64,000 bases of DNA from Chitinophaga filiformis (GCF_900102545.1 NZ_FNBN01000002.1:1152264-1216263); one strand, 5' to 3'. Counted from the first letter of the stretch, positions 33,401 to 40,941 are shown. The notes: generated by a model not told the origin, from the sequence alone. Numbers and translations are program-made.

Positions 33401-34168
33401 TCAGATAAAGATGCCGCCGCCTACTTCAATACGTTGTGCATTCACAAAACGGCTGTCGTCAGAAAGGAGTGACGCCACAAAAAGGCCAACATCATCCGCA
33501 ACACCAAGGCGACCAAGCGCAATCATATTAGCGAGTTGCTGACGGTGACTCTCATCTCCTTTTCCTCCACCAAACTCGGTATCAATTGCTCCGGGTGCAA
33601 CGGTATTGACGCGGATCCTCCTATCTGCGTACTCTTTGGCAAAGTATCTTGTCAATGCTTCTATGCCGGCTTTGATGGCACCATAGACAGCTACGCCAGG
33701 GTATGCAAACCGGGCAAGGCCAGAAGAGATATTAATGATATGTCCTCCATCCGCCATTAACGGGAGCAGCTTTTGTGTGAGGAAGAATACTCCTTTAAAG
33801 TTAACATTCACCAGTTGGTCGAAGATGGCCTCTGTGGTGTCTTTGATCAGCGTTCTCTGGGCTATCCCTGCGTTATTTACCAGGTAGTCGAAGTGGGTCC
33901 TGTTCCATTCTTTTTTAAGCACCTGCAGGACCTGATCAGCGAAACTGTCAAATGATGAAACATCAGCAGAGTCCCATTTTAAGGCAACAGCTTTACCGCC
34001 ATCCGCGTTGATTTCATCAGCCACTGCAATGCCTTTTTCCGGGTTGCTGTTATAGGTAAGGATCACTCCCATTCCACGCTTCGCAGCGTTTATAGCTATA
34101 CTTTTTCCTATGCCTCTACTTCCACCCGTAACAAGGACGATTTTTGATTTTTGATCCGTTGTAGTCAT
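33401..34168 (-). CDS. Short-chain dehydrogenase/reductase, module A
   Basis: The 255-aa enzyme starts at the ATG at 34168 (MTTTDQKSK); a longer frame to 34234 runs through the promoter. It has the SDR nucleotide-binding motif TGGSRGIGKS, the NNAG motif (LVNNAGIAQ) and the active-site Ser with YxxxK (INISSG...YGAIKAG). The end, EVGGGIFI, is typical. The cofactor is probably NADPH, judged from the basic residues after the first motif. It forms a module with the AraC gene downstream and faces a second AraC gene upstream. Confidence 0.93.
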   Translation of the reverse strand: MTTTDQKSKIVLVTGGSRGIGKSIAINAAKRGMGVILTYNSNPEKGIAVADEINADGGKAVALKWDSADVSSFDSFADQVLQVLKKEWNRTHFDYLVNNAGIAQRTLIKDTTEAIFDQLVNVNFKGVFFLTQKLLPLMADGGHIINISSGLARFAYPGVAVYGAIKAGIEALTRYFAKEYADRRIRVNTVAPGAIDTEFGGGKGDESHRQQLANMIALGRLGVADDVGLFVASLLSDDSRFVNAQRIEVGGGIFI

Positions 34169-34187
34169 AAATAATATTTTTATGACA

Positions 34188-34248
34188 CAAAGGTCCGCCT
34201 GTTCAGGATGATCGACTTTTACATTAGACGGCAAGATTTATACATTAC
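34188..34248 (-). promoter_or_regulatory. SDR-A promoter with 21-bp spaced direct repeats
   Basis: GACCTTTG (34188-34195, minus strand) is the -7 box. TTnTACATTA (plus-strand reading) occurs at 34217-34226 and 34238-34247, exactly 21 bp apart. The repeats lie where an AraC activator would contact polymerase, between the SDR and a divergent AraC gene. Confidence 0.45.
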
Positions 34249-34423
34249 ACTGATTACATCGTATTGGCATTTATCAGCATATTACTATATCAGGGCCCCA
34301 CATACCGGTATTTTAGACGAAATAGCATGCCTGGCGGCAGGAATGGGATCCAATAGCTATATAGTACACAGATTTGAGCTAAAAAGAACAGTCCCAACGC
34401 AGACAATTCTTTACATTCGTTCC

Positions 34424-35308
34424 ATGAAATACGTAAGGGTTCCAACCGAAATGATATCTGCTCCTTACTTCAACAGGGCATTGACGATAAACGGTCTCTC
34501 GGTGGTAGAGTCATGTACACATATACAACAAAGCCGGGGAGCAATGTTACTGGAAGAACATATGCTGTTGTATGTATCGCAGGGCCAGAACAGGATAACA
34601 CATGGAAAGGAATCCTACCTGGTGAAACAGCATGAGATGCTGCTGCTGAGGAAAAATTCGCTGATTCAGTACGATAAAACCCTCAGTTTTGAACACAACG
34701 GCATGTATTCCAGCGTACTCTTTTTTTTGAAGGACGAGTTCCTGCAGGATTTTATACGCGTTGCCAACATTAAAGATATCACCACGAAAGAAACGGTAAA
34801 AATAGCTGTAAAGCCGGTTAATGAGCGGATGCAGAAATTTTTTGAATCCGTTGTTCCTTATTTCAGCGAACCGGATAATGTAGAAGAAGGCTTACTAAGA
34901 ATAAAGATGCTGGAATTGCTTTATGACGTCGCAGCTGCTGATAAGAATCTGTTACAGCAGCTATTACAGATGAAGAAACCAGTCAAATCGGATCTTACAG
35001 AGATTGTAGAAGAAAACTTCGCTAACCCTATCACCATAGAGCAACTCGCGTATCTATCAGGTCGCAGCCTGGCGAGCTTTAAGCGTGACTTCAATGACCT
35101 GTACAACATGCCGCCATCTGACTGGATCCGTATTAAACGACTGAACAAGGCAAAGGAAGCACTTGAAAAGACTGACCTCCCGATACTTGATATCTGTTAT
35201 ATGGTGGGATTTGAAAATCCATCTCACTTCTCCCGGATCTTTAAAGAACATTTTGGCTATTCGCCGAGCGCTGCCAGGCAATCGGATATCGATGAAAGAG
35301 CTAAATAG
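34424..35308 (+). CDS. AraC-family transcriptional regulator (ExsA-like sensor domain)
   Basis: I start at the ATG at 34424 (MKYVRVPTEM); the open frame extends 72 codons further up but lacks family similarity there and overlaps the SDR promoter. TACATTCG 5 bp upstream is a possible -7 box, so the leader would be very short. The 294-aa protein has a cupin-like sensor domain and AraC helices (LAYLSGRSLASFKRDFNDLY; ICYMVGFENPSHFSRIFKE). It is a paralogue of the regulator at 23051. The alcohol dehydrogenase follows downstream after a terminator. Confidence 0.9.
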   Translation: MKYVRVPTEMISAPYFNRALTINGLSVVESCTHIQQSRGAMLLEEHMLLYVSQGQNRITHGKESYLVKQHEMLLLRKNSLIQYDKTLSFEHNGMYSSVLFFLKDEFLQDFIRVANIKDITTKETVKIAVKPVNERMQKFFESVVPYFSEPDNVEEGLLRIKMLELLYDVAAADKNLLQQLLQMKKPVKSDLTEIVEENFANPITIEQLAYLSGRSLASFKRDFNDLYNMPPSDWIRIKRLNKAKEALEKTDLPILDICYMVGFENPSHFSRIFKEHFGYSPSAARQSDIDERAK

Positions 35309-35346
35309 TAATGAAATCTGAGCTACCAGGCAAATTACAATAGAAC

Positions 35347-35377
35347 AGACGGCGCGAACTTCGTGCCGTCTTTTTTT
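35347..35377 (+). terminator. Terminator between AraC and alcohol dehydrogenase
   Basis: AGACGGC pairs with GCCGTCT, followed by a T-tract of seven. Confidence 0.8.
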
Positions 35378-35403
35378 ATCGGTAACTGAAAAAAATTAAA
35401 CGC

Positions 35404-36426
35404 ATGGCAATAGTAAACGCATGGGCGGTAAGCACCGCCGGAGGGAAGTTAGCATCGTTCCAGTATGAGCCCGGACATTTAGGTCCGGAGGAAGTAGATA
35501 TTGAAGTTGAATACTGTGGTATTTGTCATTCGGACCTTTCGATGTTAGACAATGAATGGGGCATCAGCGCTTATCCTTTAGTACCCGGTCATGAAGCTAT
35601 TGGAAGGGTGATTGCACTGGGTGATATCGCCAAAGAAAAAGGTCTGAAGATAGGCCAACGCGTAGGTATTGGCTGGAACGCCTATAGCTGTATGCACTGC
35701 GAGCAGTGCCTGAAAGGGGAACACGAGCTATGCACTACGGGGCGAGCCACCATTGTGGGGCATCATGGAGCATTTGCCAGTCAGCTGCGTAGTCATTGGG
35801 TATGGGCAGTACCGATTCCCGATGGTGTTGATCCAGCATCTGCAGGGCCACTACTTTGTGGAGGTATTACTGTATTCGCTCCCCTACTCGACAACCACAT
35901 ATTACCCACTGATAAAGTAGGTGTATTCGGCATCGGCGGATTAGGCCACATGGCGATAAAATTCCTGAAAGCCTGGGGATGTGAAGTCACTGCATTTACT
36001 TCCAGCAGCAGTAAGTATGAAGAAGCCCGTTCTTTCGGAGCTACACATACAGCATCCAGCACTAACACAGAAGAGTTGAAAAAACTGGCAAAGAGCCTGG
36101 ATTTCATTGTGGTCACTGCGAATGTTTCCCTGGATTGGGATAGCATTATTTCTTTGCTAAAACCAGGGGGTAGACTGCATGTGGTCGGCGCGGTATTAGA
36201 GCCTATACCGGTATATGCGCTGTCGCTGATTGTAGGTAAAAAGTCTATTTCCGGTTCACCGGCAGGTAACCGGGTGCAAACAGATCAGATGCTTCAGTTT
36301 GCTGCACATCATAAAATCGCTCCTAAAGTGGAGTATTTTCCAATGAGCAAAGTAAATGAGGCGTTGGATCATCTCAGGGCAGGAAAGGCCAGTTACAGGA
36401 TTGTGCTGGAGGCAGATTTCAAATGA
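35404..36426 (+). CDS. Zinc-dependent NAD(P) alcohol dehydrogenase (YahK/CAD-like)
   Basis: The 340-aa medium-chain dehydrogenase has the catalytic zinc residues in CGICHSDL and GHEAIGRV, four structural-zinc cysteines in CMHCEQCLKGEHELC, and the Rossmann motif GIGGLGHMAIKF. The pattern fits the cinnamyl-alcohol-dehydrogenase-like, NADPH-preferring group that reduces many aldehydes. It lies directly behind an AraC gene, separated by a terminator, and would need its own promoter in the 26 bp before the ATG or read-through. A similar gene start occurs in the scar at 31537. Confidence 0.93.
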   Translation: MAIVNAWAVSTAGGKLASFQYEPGHLGPEEVDIEVEYCGICHSDLSMLDNEWGISAYPLVPGHEAIGRVIALGDIAKEKGLKIGQRVGIGWNAYSCMHCEQCLKGEHELCTTGRATIVGHHGAFASQLRSHWVWAVPIPDGVDPASAGPLLCGGITVFAPLLDNHILPTDKVGVFGIGGLGHMAIKFLKAWGCEVTAFTSSSSKYEEARSFGATHTASSTNTEELKKLAKSLDFIVVTANVSLDWDSIISLLKPGGRLHVVGAVLEPIPVYALSLIVGKKSISGSPAGNRVQTDQMLQFAAHHKIAPKVEYFPMSKVNEALDHLRAGKASYRIVLEADFK

Positions 36427-36462
36427 GGATGATTGCTCAGCAGGTCATTGCTATATGGTTAC

Positions 36463-36505
36463 AAACAGGACAAGGCGGATTCTTCCGCTTGTCCTGTTTC
36501 TGTTT
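36463..36505 (+). terminator. Terminator after the alcohol dehydrogenase
   Basis: AAACAGGACAAG pairs with CTTGTCCTGTTT, with CGGA/TCCG inside; the arms lie between the convergent ADH and AraC genes. Confidence 0.75.
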
Positions 36506-36525
36506 GGCCGTGCAGCATCCTTCTC

Positions 36526-37443
36526 TCAATTAAAAGATCTCCTGAATTCTACCGGCGAAAGGCTTGTCTTACTCTTAAACAGCTTGCTGAACGATTGCGG
36601 ATGTTCAAACCCCAGCTCATAGGCAACTTCACTTACAGATAAGCGGGTAGTGGATAATTTCTCCTTCGCCTTTTCAATCAGCTTCTGATGTATATGCTGC
36701 TGCGCATTCTGTCCCGTCAGGGAACGCAACATGTCGCTTAAATAACTGGGAGAAAAGTTTAAGCGTTCTGAAAGGTATTGCACTGTCGGAATTCCTCTAC
36801 TTAATGAGGTCTGGTCATTAAAATAAGTATCCAGCATCTCTTCCATTCGTTGTAATACATCATTGCTGACCGCTTTACGGGTAATGAACTGACGCTTGTA
36901 AAAGCGCTGTGCATAAGTCAGCAGTAACTCCAGCTGCGCAATCATTACATCCTGGCTTAAATCATCTATCCTGCTATTCAACTCCTCCTCCATGATCTTA
37001 AAGATTGAAATAATGGCCATCTTTTCCTTATCTGACAAGTGCAATGCTTCATTGGTCGTATATGAAAAGAAACCGTATTGTTTGATCTTCCTGGCGATAG
37101 GATAACCCAGGAGGAAATCAGGATGGATGAGTAAAGTATATCCGGAGAGCTCCTGTGTTTCATCATTTTTGCCAATTACCTGGTTAGGAGAAGCGAATAA
37201 TAATCCGCCTTCATCAAAATCATAATGCCCCTGTCCGTATTTTAATTTCCCGCCAAGACGACTTCTATACGATATCTTATAAAAATTTAAAACATGGGAG
37301 TCGGGTAACCTACTGCTCCCGACCTTAGTTTTATCATTATCTATCAAACTTATCAAAGGATGCAATGGCTTAGGCAAGCCTAATGCCCGATGTGCATCGG
37401 ATATAGAATCCAACTTAAGATGGCTTGTTTCTTCCTTTTTCAT
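36526..37443 (-). CDS. AraC-family regulator of SDR module B
   Basis: The 305-aa protein is the paralogue of 32396-33292: KPLHPLISLIDNDK near the N-terminus, RQFITRKAVSNDVLQRMEEM in the middle and the AraC domain at the end (LNFSPSYLSDMLRSLTGQNA; VSEVAYELGFEHPQSFSKLF). It sits 57 bp after the SDR gene stop, separated by a perfect 13-bp terminator stem. It is the best candidate to bind the 21-bp spaced repeats upstream of that SDR gene. Confidence 0.92.
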   Translation of the reverse strand: MKKEETSHLKLDSISDAHRALGLPKPLHPLISLIDNDKTKVGSSRLPDSHVLNFYKISYRSRLGGKLKYGQGHYDFDEGGLLFASPNQVIGKNDETQELSGYTLLIHPDFLLGYPIARKIKQYGFFSYTTNEALHLSDKEKMAIISIFKIMEEELNSRIDDLSQDVMIAQLELLLTYAQRFYKRQFITRKAVSNDVLQRMEEMLDTYFNDQTSLSRGIPTVQYLSERLNFSPSYLSDMLRSLTGQNAQQHIHQKLIEKAKEKLSTTRLSVSEVAYELGFEHPQSFSKLFKSKTSLSPVEFRRSFN

Positions 37444-37461
37444 ACTGAAAAATTACTAAAA

Positions 37462-37493
37462 TTATAACCGGCAAAAAATATTGCCGGTTATAA
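37462..37493 (-). terminator. Terminator of the SDR gene in module B
   Basis: TTATAACCGGCAA pairs perfectly with TTGCCGGTTATAA (13 bp) around AAAATA. On the minus strand TTTTAG follows. Confidence 0.8.
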
Positions 37494-37500
37494 CATTTAT

Positions 37501-38250
37501 TTACCATGGGATATATCCTGTTTCCGGGTTCGCTTCCTCACTTATATATTTTCCTGTTGGCCCGTCTTCTCCCACCAGGACATATTTTGCTATTCGGGTT
37601 CCGGCTTCTTCAACACTACCAGTCCCGCGGTGCTGGTTAAAATCTGTAGCTGTAAATCCGGGATCAACAGCATTCACTCTAAATGCCGTATCGCGCAGTT
37701 CATATGCCAGCACGATTGTGTACATATTAAGTGCGGCCTTTGATGGCAGATAAATAGCGCCTTTATGATGATAATATTTCCAGCTGGGATCACTGTTCAG
37801 GGTAAGCGAACATCCGCCGGATGATACATTCACAATACGCGGCTGCTCTGCCTTTTTCAATAACTCTATAAAGGCCTGTGTAACCCTTACAACGCCGTAC
37901 AAATTGACGTTAAACACCTCATTCATAACAGCAATATCAGAACCAAGTGCTGTTTGTGGCAGTCCGCCATTGATACCGGCATTGTTGACCAGGGCATCCA
38001 GCACCTCCGTTTTTCTGCCTATTTCAGCCCGTGCAGCGTTTACCGATTCCTGACTGCTTACATCCAGTTCTATTACTTCCACGGCGTTTAATCCCTCAGC
38101 TTTCAGCTTTTCTACTGCCTGCTGACCGTTCTCTACATCACGACTACCTAAATAAACATAATATCCTTCCCGGAGTAACTGCCGTGCAGTTTCATAACCA
38201 ATACTTTTATTAGCTCCTGTAATGAGTACCTTCTTCATTTTCGTTTTCAT
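37501..38250 (-). CDS. Short-chain dehydrogenase/reductase, module B
   Basis: The SDR carries LITGANKSIGYE as cofactor motif, LVNNAGINGG, the active-site serine in NVSSGG and YLPSKAA as the YxxxK-like element (YLPSK), and ends DPGFTATDFN...ETGYIPW. I use the ATG at 38250 (MKTKMKKVLI); 38238 is equally possible. GSRD after the second strand suggests NADPH use. A deleted relative of this gene lies at 39854-40120. The promoter has GACCTTTG and two 17-bp direct repeats. Confidence 0.92.
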   Translation of the reverse strand: MKTKMKKVLITGANKSIGYETARQLLREGYYVYLGSRDVENGQQAVEKLKAEGLNAVEVIELDVSSQESVNAARAEIGRKTEVLDALVNNAGINGGLPQTALGSDIAVMNEVFNVNLYGVVRVTQAFIELLKKAEQPRIVNVSSGGCSLTLNSDPSWKYYHHKGAIYLPSKAALNMYTIVLAYELRDTAFRVNAVDPGFTATDFNQHRGTGSVEEAGTRIAKYVLVGEDGPTGKYISEEANPETGYIPW

Positions 38251-38274
38251 TTTTTTTAGATGATGATTTCTACA

Positions 38275-38339
38275 CAAAGGTCAGGAACTACCTCCCGGCT
38301 CTCGTAGCCTAATTGAGGGACTTCGTAGCCAAAATGAGG
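38275..38339 (-). promoter_or_regulatory. SDR-B promoter with two 17-bp direct repeats 21 bp apart
   Basis: The -7 box GACCTTTG lies at 38275-38282 on the minus strand. TCGTAGCCtAAtTGAGG (38302-38318) and TCGTAGCCaAAaTGAGG (38323-38339), read on the plus strand, share 15 of 17 bases at a 21-bp register. This is the standard layout of an AraC-family operator adjoining the -33 region. Confidence 0.65.
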
Positions 38340-38350
38340 AAGCACTACCA

Positions 38351-38394
38351 TACTGTACAGTAGAAAATACCAAGTAGTTGGTATTTTTTTCTAC
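38351..38394. other. 12-bp palindrome overlapping a bulged hairpin
   Basis: TACTGTACAGTA (38351-38362) is a perfect palindrome. It overlaps the arm of a hairpin in which GTAGAAAATACCAA (38360-38373) pairs with the segment at 38378-38394, leaving three unpaired T. AAATACCAA-GTAG-TTGGTATTTTTTT also looks like a plus-strand terminator. It lies between the divergent SDR-B and 2TM genes. Confidence 0.5.
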
Positions 38395-38490
38395 AATAGC
38401 TGTTTCTAACTTCATATAAGGATCGGACCAGCCGAAAGCGCCAGCATACATGCCAACCTGCTCCACATCTCTTTATAAAAAGATTTAGAA

Positions 38491-39114
38491 ATGGACCCCA
38501 ACTTTCTGATTGACGATAACCGCAAAGTACCCTGGATAGAAGAGGCACTTAATAAGGACTATCCCTATATTCTGATAGGCATAGCTTTGATAGTACTCGT
38601 GTTTGTTTTCAGCAAAAAACTGGAGAGTCAGAAACAGGTTACCCTGGATCTGGAAAAAATGGGATTCCACCTGGAGGCAGACAGGTTTACTTTATTCTAT
38701 TTACTGGGCTTCTTAGTTATTGGTGTCGGTGTATTTTTCAAATTTAAAGGATATGAAGCAAGACTGCTTAGCCTGGAAGATGATTTGAAAAAGAGCCAGA
38801 CAGTCAAAGAACAATTAAGCATCCTGAAAGAATATGAGTTTGACATGTTCCTCGACTTTGATGAAACACTCGGTATTAGTCCTAAAGACAAAAGCCTGAC
38901 ATACCGCATCTATAAATTCAGGGATGGGAAAATTAAATCGGAGGTACTCGAACCCGATTTTAAAGGTCCGGGTGTAGTTAAGGTAAGCCTTGAACACATC
39001 AAACCTGGAGAGAAGTTCAGAATTGTCGCAGAAAAATCCAATGATGAACAATGGGGAACAGAAGAAATAGAAGTTCCCAAAACACGTATAAAACTAACAA
39101 AGATGGAACGATAA
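38491..39114 (+). CDS. Two-helix membrane protein, partner of the pYEATS gene
   Basis: The 207-aa protein has two membrane helices (about 27-41 and 68-84), a short helical, probably coiled segment (about 88-112) and a C-terminal strand-rich domain of about 85 residues (LTYRIYKFRDGKIKSEVLEP, VKVSLEHIKPGEKFRIVAEK). I do not recognise the family. The next gene, a secreted double pYEATS protein, starts only 20 bp later, so the two are surely one operon. Two helices next to a pYEATS gene recall the TM-pYEATS arrangements of predicted signalling or defence systems. Confidence 0.7.
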   Translation: MDPNFLIDDNRKVPWIEEALNKDYPYILIGIALIVLVFVFSKKLESQKQVTLDLEKMGFHLEADRFTLFYLLGFLVIGVGVFFKFKGYEARLLSLEDDLKKSQTVKEQLSILKEYEFDMFLDFDETLGISPKDKSLTYRIYKFRDGKIKSEVLEPDFKGPGVVKVSLEHIKPGEKFRIVAEKSNDEQWGTEEIEVPKTRIKLTKMER

Positions 39115-39134
39115 TCACTCCTAAGTCCTGTGTC

Positions 39135-39782
39135 ATGAAAAAACGTCTATTATATAGCCTCCTGTTATTTTTTTGTATTATTCCAAATGTCTTTGCACAG
39201 ACGGATATCCGTACCTACAATAACTCAAAGTATCTGGGCGACAGCAGGTGGGAATGGACTATATATATTGGGGCGCCAAAAGCAATCCTCAATCAGATCA
39301 AATCAGTTACTTATACCTTGCACAGGACTTTCTCTCCTAATACGATAACAGTAAAAAATATAGGCAGTGCTGATATGCCTTTTGCTTTCACTGCAACTGG
39401 CTGGGGCGCCTTTAGCATTCCCGTACGTGTTACCTTCAATAATGGGGATGTAAAATATCTGAAACATGATTTATTATTTCGCAATAAGCAGACGTCGAGA
39501 GATGTATCTGCAGCCAGCACCGTTAAAAAACTTGCCGAGGACTGGTGGAGCTGGACGATCTTTGTTCAGGGACCGGAGAATACATTAAGTCAGATCAAAT
39601 GCGTTGAATATAAATTACATCCGACCTTCAGCAATCCCATTCAACTGGTTTGCAAACGAGGAACCGGCAGTGCTGCTTTTCCAATCACGATAAAAGGCTG
39701 GGGCACCTTTACCGTTAGGATGAAAGTAATTTATAACGATGGGGATGTCCAGCAGCTATCGCACGACCTGAGCTATAAATAA
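39135..39782 (+). CDS. Secreted protein with two tandem pYEATS domains
   Basis: The 215-aa protein begins at the ATG at 39135 with a clear signal peptide (MKKRLLYSLLLFFCIIPNVF, cleavage before QTD). Two similar halves follow (about 25-115 and 125-215). Each has the prokaryotic YEATS pattern: W-W-T-I-x-gap, VTYTLHRTFSPN / VEYKLHPTFSNP, GWGAF / GWGTF, and NGDVKYLKHDL / DGDVQQLSHDL. pYEATS domains are normally predicted to be intracellular and associated with effector systems, so export is unusual. YEATS domains in eukaryotes bind acylated lysines; the ligand here is unknown. Confidence 0.85.
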   Translation: MKKRLLYSLLLFFCIIPNVFAQTDIRTYNNSKYLGDSRWEWTIYIGAPKAILNQIKSVTYTLHRTFSPNTITVKNIGSADMPFAFTATGWGAFSIPVRVTFNNGDVKYLKHDLLFRNKQTSRDVSAASTVKKLAEDWWSWTIFVQGPENTLSQIKCVEYKLHPTFSNPIQLVCKRGTGSAAFPITIKGWGTFTVRMKVIYNDGDVQQLSHDLSYK

Positions 39783-39796
39783 ATATCAGCATATAC

Positions 39797-39834
39797 TAAC
39801 GGCCGCATAAATCATACGATTTACGCGGCCGTTA
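39797..39834 (+). terminator. Terminator after the pYEATS operon
   Basis: TAACGGCCGC pairs with GCGGCCGTTA, continued inside by TAAATC/GATTTA. It is a long, symmetric stem and may act in both directions. Confidence 0.8.
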
Positions 39835-39853
39835 ATATTGTTGGAACTATCTC

Positions 39854-40120
39854 TTACCATGGGCTGATCCCTGTTTCGGGGGCATTGTCATCACTAAAGA
39901 ACTGACCTGTTGGACCATCCGGACTAAGCGTAGCAGCTTTAACCACTCTGGCAGCAGCATCGGACACAGTTCCGTGGCCGGAGTGATTGTTAAAGTCTGT
40001 AGCGGTATAACCAGGATCTACCTGTTTCAGTCCCTCTGACTGCAGCTGACTAACCGCCTGCTGACCTTTTTTTATGTCCCGGCAGCCCAGATATCTCCCA
40101 CGTTCCGGCCTGCTTTCCAT
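39854..40120 (-). pseudogene. SDR gene with internal deletion
   Basis: The frame contains RYLGCRDIKKGQQAVSQLQS, matching residues after the cofactor motif of the SDR at 37501-38250, and then jumps at SEGLKQ to VDPGYTATDFNNHSGHGTVS and the normal C-terminus (PETGISPW). About 130-140 codons with the whole active site are missing, as is the N-terminal glycine-rich motif. The product cannot be an active dehydrogenase. The upstream edge fuses into the Ada-like gene. Confidence 0.85.
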
Positions 40121-40362
40121 GCGCTGTGTTTTTCAGGAAGACAATTGCCACAGGGCCGATAACCGTTTGCAAGCGCTTCGGCTTCGTTTTGAAAGAACAC
40201 CCGGTTTTCTGCCTTCATTTTCTTACCGGAAGAACAGCTTAGCAATCCATAGATACGTGCTTTCCTGTAGCCACCGAGGCTTACAATCCCTGAGCGGATT
40301 AAGGGGGCAAGATGCTTACTTCTTTCTACTCGATCATTCCCCAGATCAATATGGTTTATCAT
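40072..40362 (-). CDS. Small Ada-type metal-binding domain protein, C-terminus altered
   Basis: The 96-aa protein matches the Ada zinc-binding domain: IYGLLSCSSGKKMKAENRVF supplies one cysteine and GYRPCGNCLPEK supplies CxxC. In Ada of E. coli a four-cysteine zinc site repairs methyl phosphotriesters; stand-alone small members exist in Bacteroidota. The final 14 or so residues (after SAWK) are read from SDR sequence in another frame, so the natural C-terminus has probably been replaced by the deletion. Three cysteines are visible (SCSS, PCGNC); a full site would need another ligand. Confidence 0.75.
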   Translation of the reverse strand: MINHIDLGNDRVERSKHLAPLIRSGIVSLGGYRKARIYGLLSCSSGKKMKAENRVFFQNEAEALANGYRPCGNCLPEKHSAWKAGRNVGDIWAAGT

Positions 40363-40471
40363 GATAACTTTTTTTGCTCATTGACAAGTCAAAAGTAGTT
40401 TATACGACACCCATTTAAAATCCGATTCTTGCTGTCTTTCAAAGTGGAATGAATGTTTCTGCATACAAATC

Positions 40472-40507
40472 AAAAAGGCTATAGATCACGCGTCTATAGC
40501 CTTTTTT
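40472..40507. terminator. Bidirectional terminator
   Basis: AAAAAGGCTATAG pairs with CTATAGCCTTTTT around ATCACGCGT. It ends the HopJ gene on the minus strand. Confidence 0.85.
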
Positions 40508-40524
40508 GATACACTTCATAAAAA

Positions 40525-40866
40525 TTATTTCGCAAGCAGCGCCTGTCCTTCGAAAGCTATTCCGGACCAGCCGTGCTTCATAAATTGCCTGATATTCTGG
40601 TGATCAGTTGCATCAGGGGTATTTAATACCGCCTGATAATGCTCTGCAAATAAGTACAAGGTATCTTCCTTGCTCAGGTTATTTAGCTGAGCGAACGAAA
40701 ATACTTTCGCGCTACCCTGGTTTTGAGTGGCTTCATTGTATGCCTCACCGTTTTTAAAAGCTGTTGGCTGATGCTGATACCTGGTTTCTATGAATTCAAT
40801 CACTTCTTTGAACGCGAGTCCGTTCTCTTTTAATTTCTCAATCAGCGTAATTATTTCCTCTTTCAT
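40525..40866 (-). CDS. HopJ type III effector-family protein
   Basis: The 113-aa protein matches the HopJ family end to end: an N-terminal helix, FIETRYQHQPTAFKNGEAYN, FSFAQLNNLSKEDTLYLFAE, a region around HQNIRQFMKHGW and the final FEGQALLAK. Despite the name, the family is widespread in free-living bacteria without type III secretion and its role is unknown. The gene is monocistronic, with a -7 box at 40934 and its own terminator. Confidence 0.93.
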   Translation of the reverse strand: MKEEIITLIEKLKENGLAFKEVIEFIETRYQHQPTAFKNGEAYNEATQNQGSAKVFSFAQLNNLSKEDTLYLFAEHYQAVLNTPDATDHQNIRQFMKHGWSGIAFEGQALLAK

Positions 40867-40933
40867 TCAGAATAACATGTTTTTAATTAATGTGAGGTTG
40901 TGCAGGAAGACCTGCAATCCTCATTTAACGGCG

Positions 40934-40941
40934 CAAAAATA
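40934..40941 (-). promoter_or_regulatory. -7 box for the HopJ gene
   Basis: The minus strand reads TATTTTTG, a full TAnnTTTG match, giving a leader of about 60 nt. Confidence 0.5.

Noticed and set aside
34208..34423. 72-codon N-terminal extension of the AraC gene at 34424
   Set aside because: It has no similarity to the family, overlaps the promoter and direct repeats of SDR-A, and the paralogue at 23051 begins at the equivalent of residue 73.
40120..40362. Ada-like gene as the N-terminal domain of a complete Ada protein
   Set aside because: No AraC or methyltransferase domain follows; downstream is only a deleted SDR gene in another frame.
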